From positions 24,164,489-24,228,488 of the forward strand of contig NC_092572.1 in NCBI RefSeq assembly GCF_037975245.1: a stretch of DNA of 64,000 nucleotides, given 5' to 3'. A program made the translations under genes and the position numbers. Positions 63,036-64,000 of the stretch are shown piece by piece (position 1 is the first letter of the stretch; each line of letters starts with the position of its first letter). Source of the stretch: Apostichopus japonicus (taxonomy: Eukaryota > Echinodermata > Holothuroidea > Aspidochirotida > Stichopodidae). The notes under the pieces are model-generated. The model made no database searches and had not been told where the DNA came from. It worked only from the letters and a program-made list of their open reading frames with translations.

Positions 63036-64000
63036 TGCAGTAAAACAATATACAAAGCTCATGACAATGGGCAAGAGAGTACAGTCGGAACAGACGAAAC
63101 AGCCAGACGAGATCTAACGTTGAAAGTCTTCATAAATCCCAAAACAAAGTCTGCAGCCCAGAATTTGTAAGCCCTGTACTAACTTCGTTCCCTGAGGGTT
63201 TGGTTTACATGACAATGTGCTATTCATGCTACATATTAAGGTAAATAAATGCTTTTGAACAAAACAGAGCTCATATCTATGAACATTCCTTATTCTTAAT
63301 CTTCATAAATAATCTCGCCATGACAACTTAAAACAATTTTGCAAAACTTCGTTTTGAAGCCAAGTCTCATTTCCACGGCTAAAACTTGATGATAAAAGTT
63401 CAAATCTAACAGTGTTCATTTTTGCTACAAGTATATGAAGTTTAGTTTTGTCCATAAATTTATAACCTGACCTTTAGTGCAAAATTTATAGGACAGGAAA
63501 TTTGCATGTTTCACACCAATTTAAGAAATTTTGGCACATAACTGGATATATAGCTGCCTACTTTTGTGGTCATAATAACCAAAGTTTTCAAAACTCCTAA
63601 TTAACATGCAACTCACTAAATCCATTATCTAGTTCATTACTTCCCACAATATTAATATAAATAGGTAAAATAACTTTCATAAACTTGTCTGCAAAGCCCC
63701 TTCTCTGGAGGAGATTCAAATTTCTGATTTATTTCAATCTTCCTCCTGATTGGTGGATAATCAAGGCAGTTGTCACCAAGTATAAATAATAGTGACAACT
63801 ACCAGGGACAAAACTATGACAGCTTTATGCTCTTAAGTTTAACTTCTTTTTTTTTCCTTGCTATAATAGTTTCTCACACTTTCAACTTAGAGTCAAAAAT
63901 GATTTCTAAGATTTACACTTACAGATATTATTCTTACAATGTTCTTTCACAAAAATTCAAAACCCATGTAAGCCCGGCCTTCCGACCTTTGAACCTTCGA
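63036..64000. other. No gene seen
   Basis: AT-rich; may include more of the LINE 3' region upstream of the tail in minus sense, but no reverse transcriptase motif is seen. Confidence 0.45.

Overview
This window is AT-rich, intron-dominated nuclear DNA from an animal. The only coding sequence I can defend is three immunoglobulin-domain exons on the minus strand, between about 4.7 and 13.8 kb. Each has consensus splice sites and phase 1 at both ends, the normal exon form of metazoan Ig-superfamily adhesion proteins and receptors. The transposon content (8-bp-TSD hAT-like elements, TTAA-flanked short elements, tRNA-derived SINEs, LINE 3' ends, a Penelope-like terminal motif) and many minisatellites fit a marine invertebrate. 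An echinoderm-like deuterostome is my guess, held with low confidence.

Layout. 0-1 kb: a diverged 0.29-kb duplication and a polypurine tract. 2.6-4.3 kb: a 94-bp minisatellite and an inverted pair of retroelement 3' ends. 4.7-13.8 kb: Ig exons, read right to left (13821-13522, 6105-5791, 5006-4698), with introns of 7416 and 784 bp; the larger intron carries a LINE end, a retroposed 98-bp insert and MITE pieces. 14-64 kb: no convincing gene. This is either a very long upstream intron or intergenic DNA, filled with three intact non-autonomous hAT elements (about 20.0, 38.7 and 54.9 kb), three copies of one TTAA-flanked 365-bp MITE family (26.8, 33.7 and 43.6 kb), SINEs (40.2, 44.9 and 59.2 kb), at least a dozen minisatellites, a 180-bp AT repeat and G/C homopolymer tracts.

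Three weak hints of other coding material lie on the plus strand: half of an EGF-like module (32.7 kb), a TSP1-like peptide across a G12 run (43.2 kb) and an open frame behind a strong acceptor (52.95 kb). Their function is not established.

The most interesting items are the hAT family with a shared CpG-rich subterminal hairpin, the TTAA MITE family, a pair of repeats carrying a decayed hammerhead-ribozyme-like core, a SINE whose region downstream of the A box has expanded fivefold, and the LINE 3' end stopping just outside an Ig exon's splice donor.
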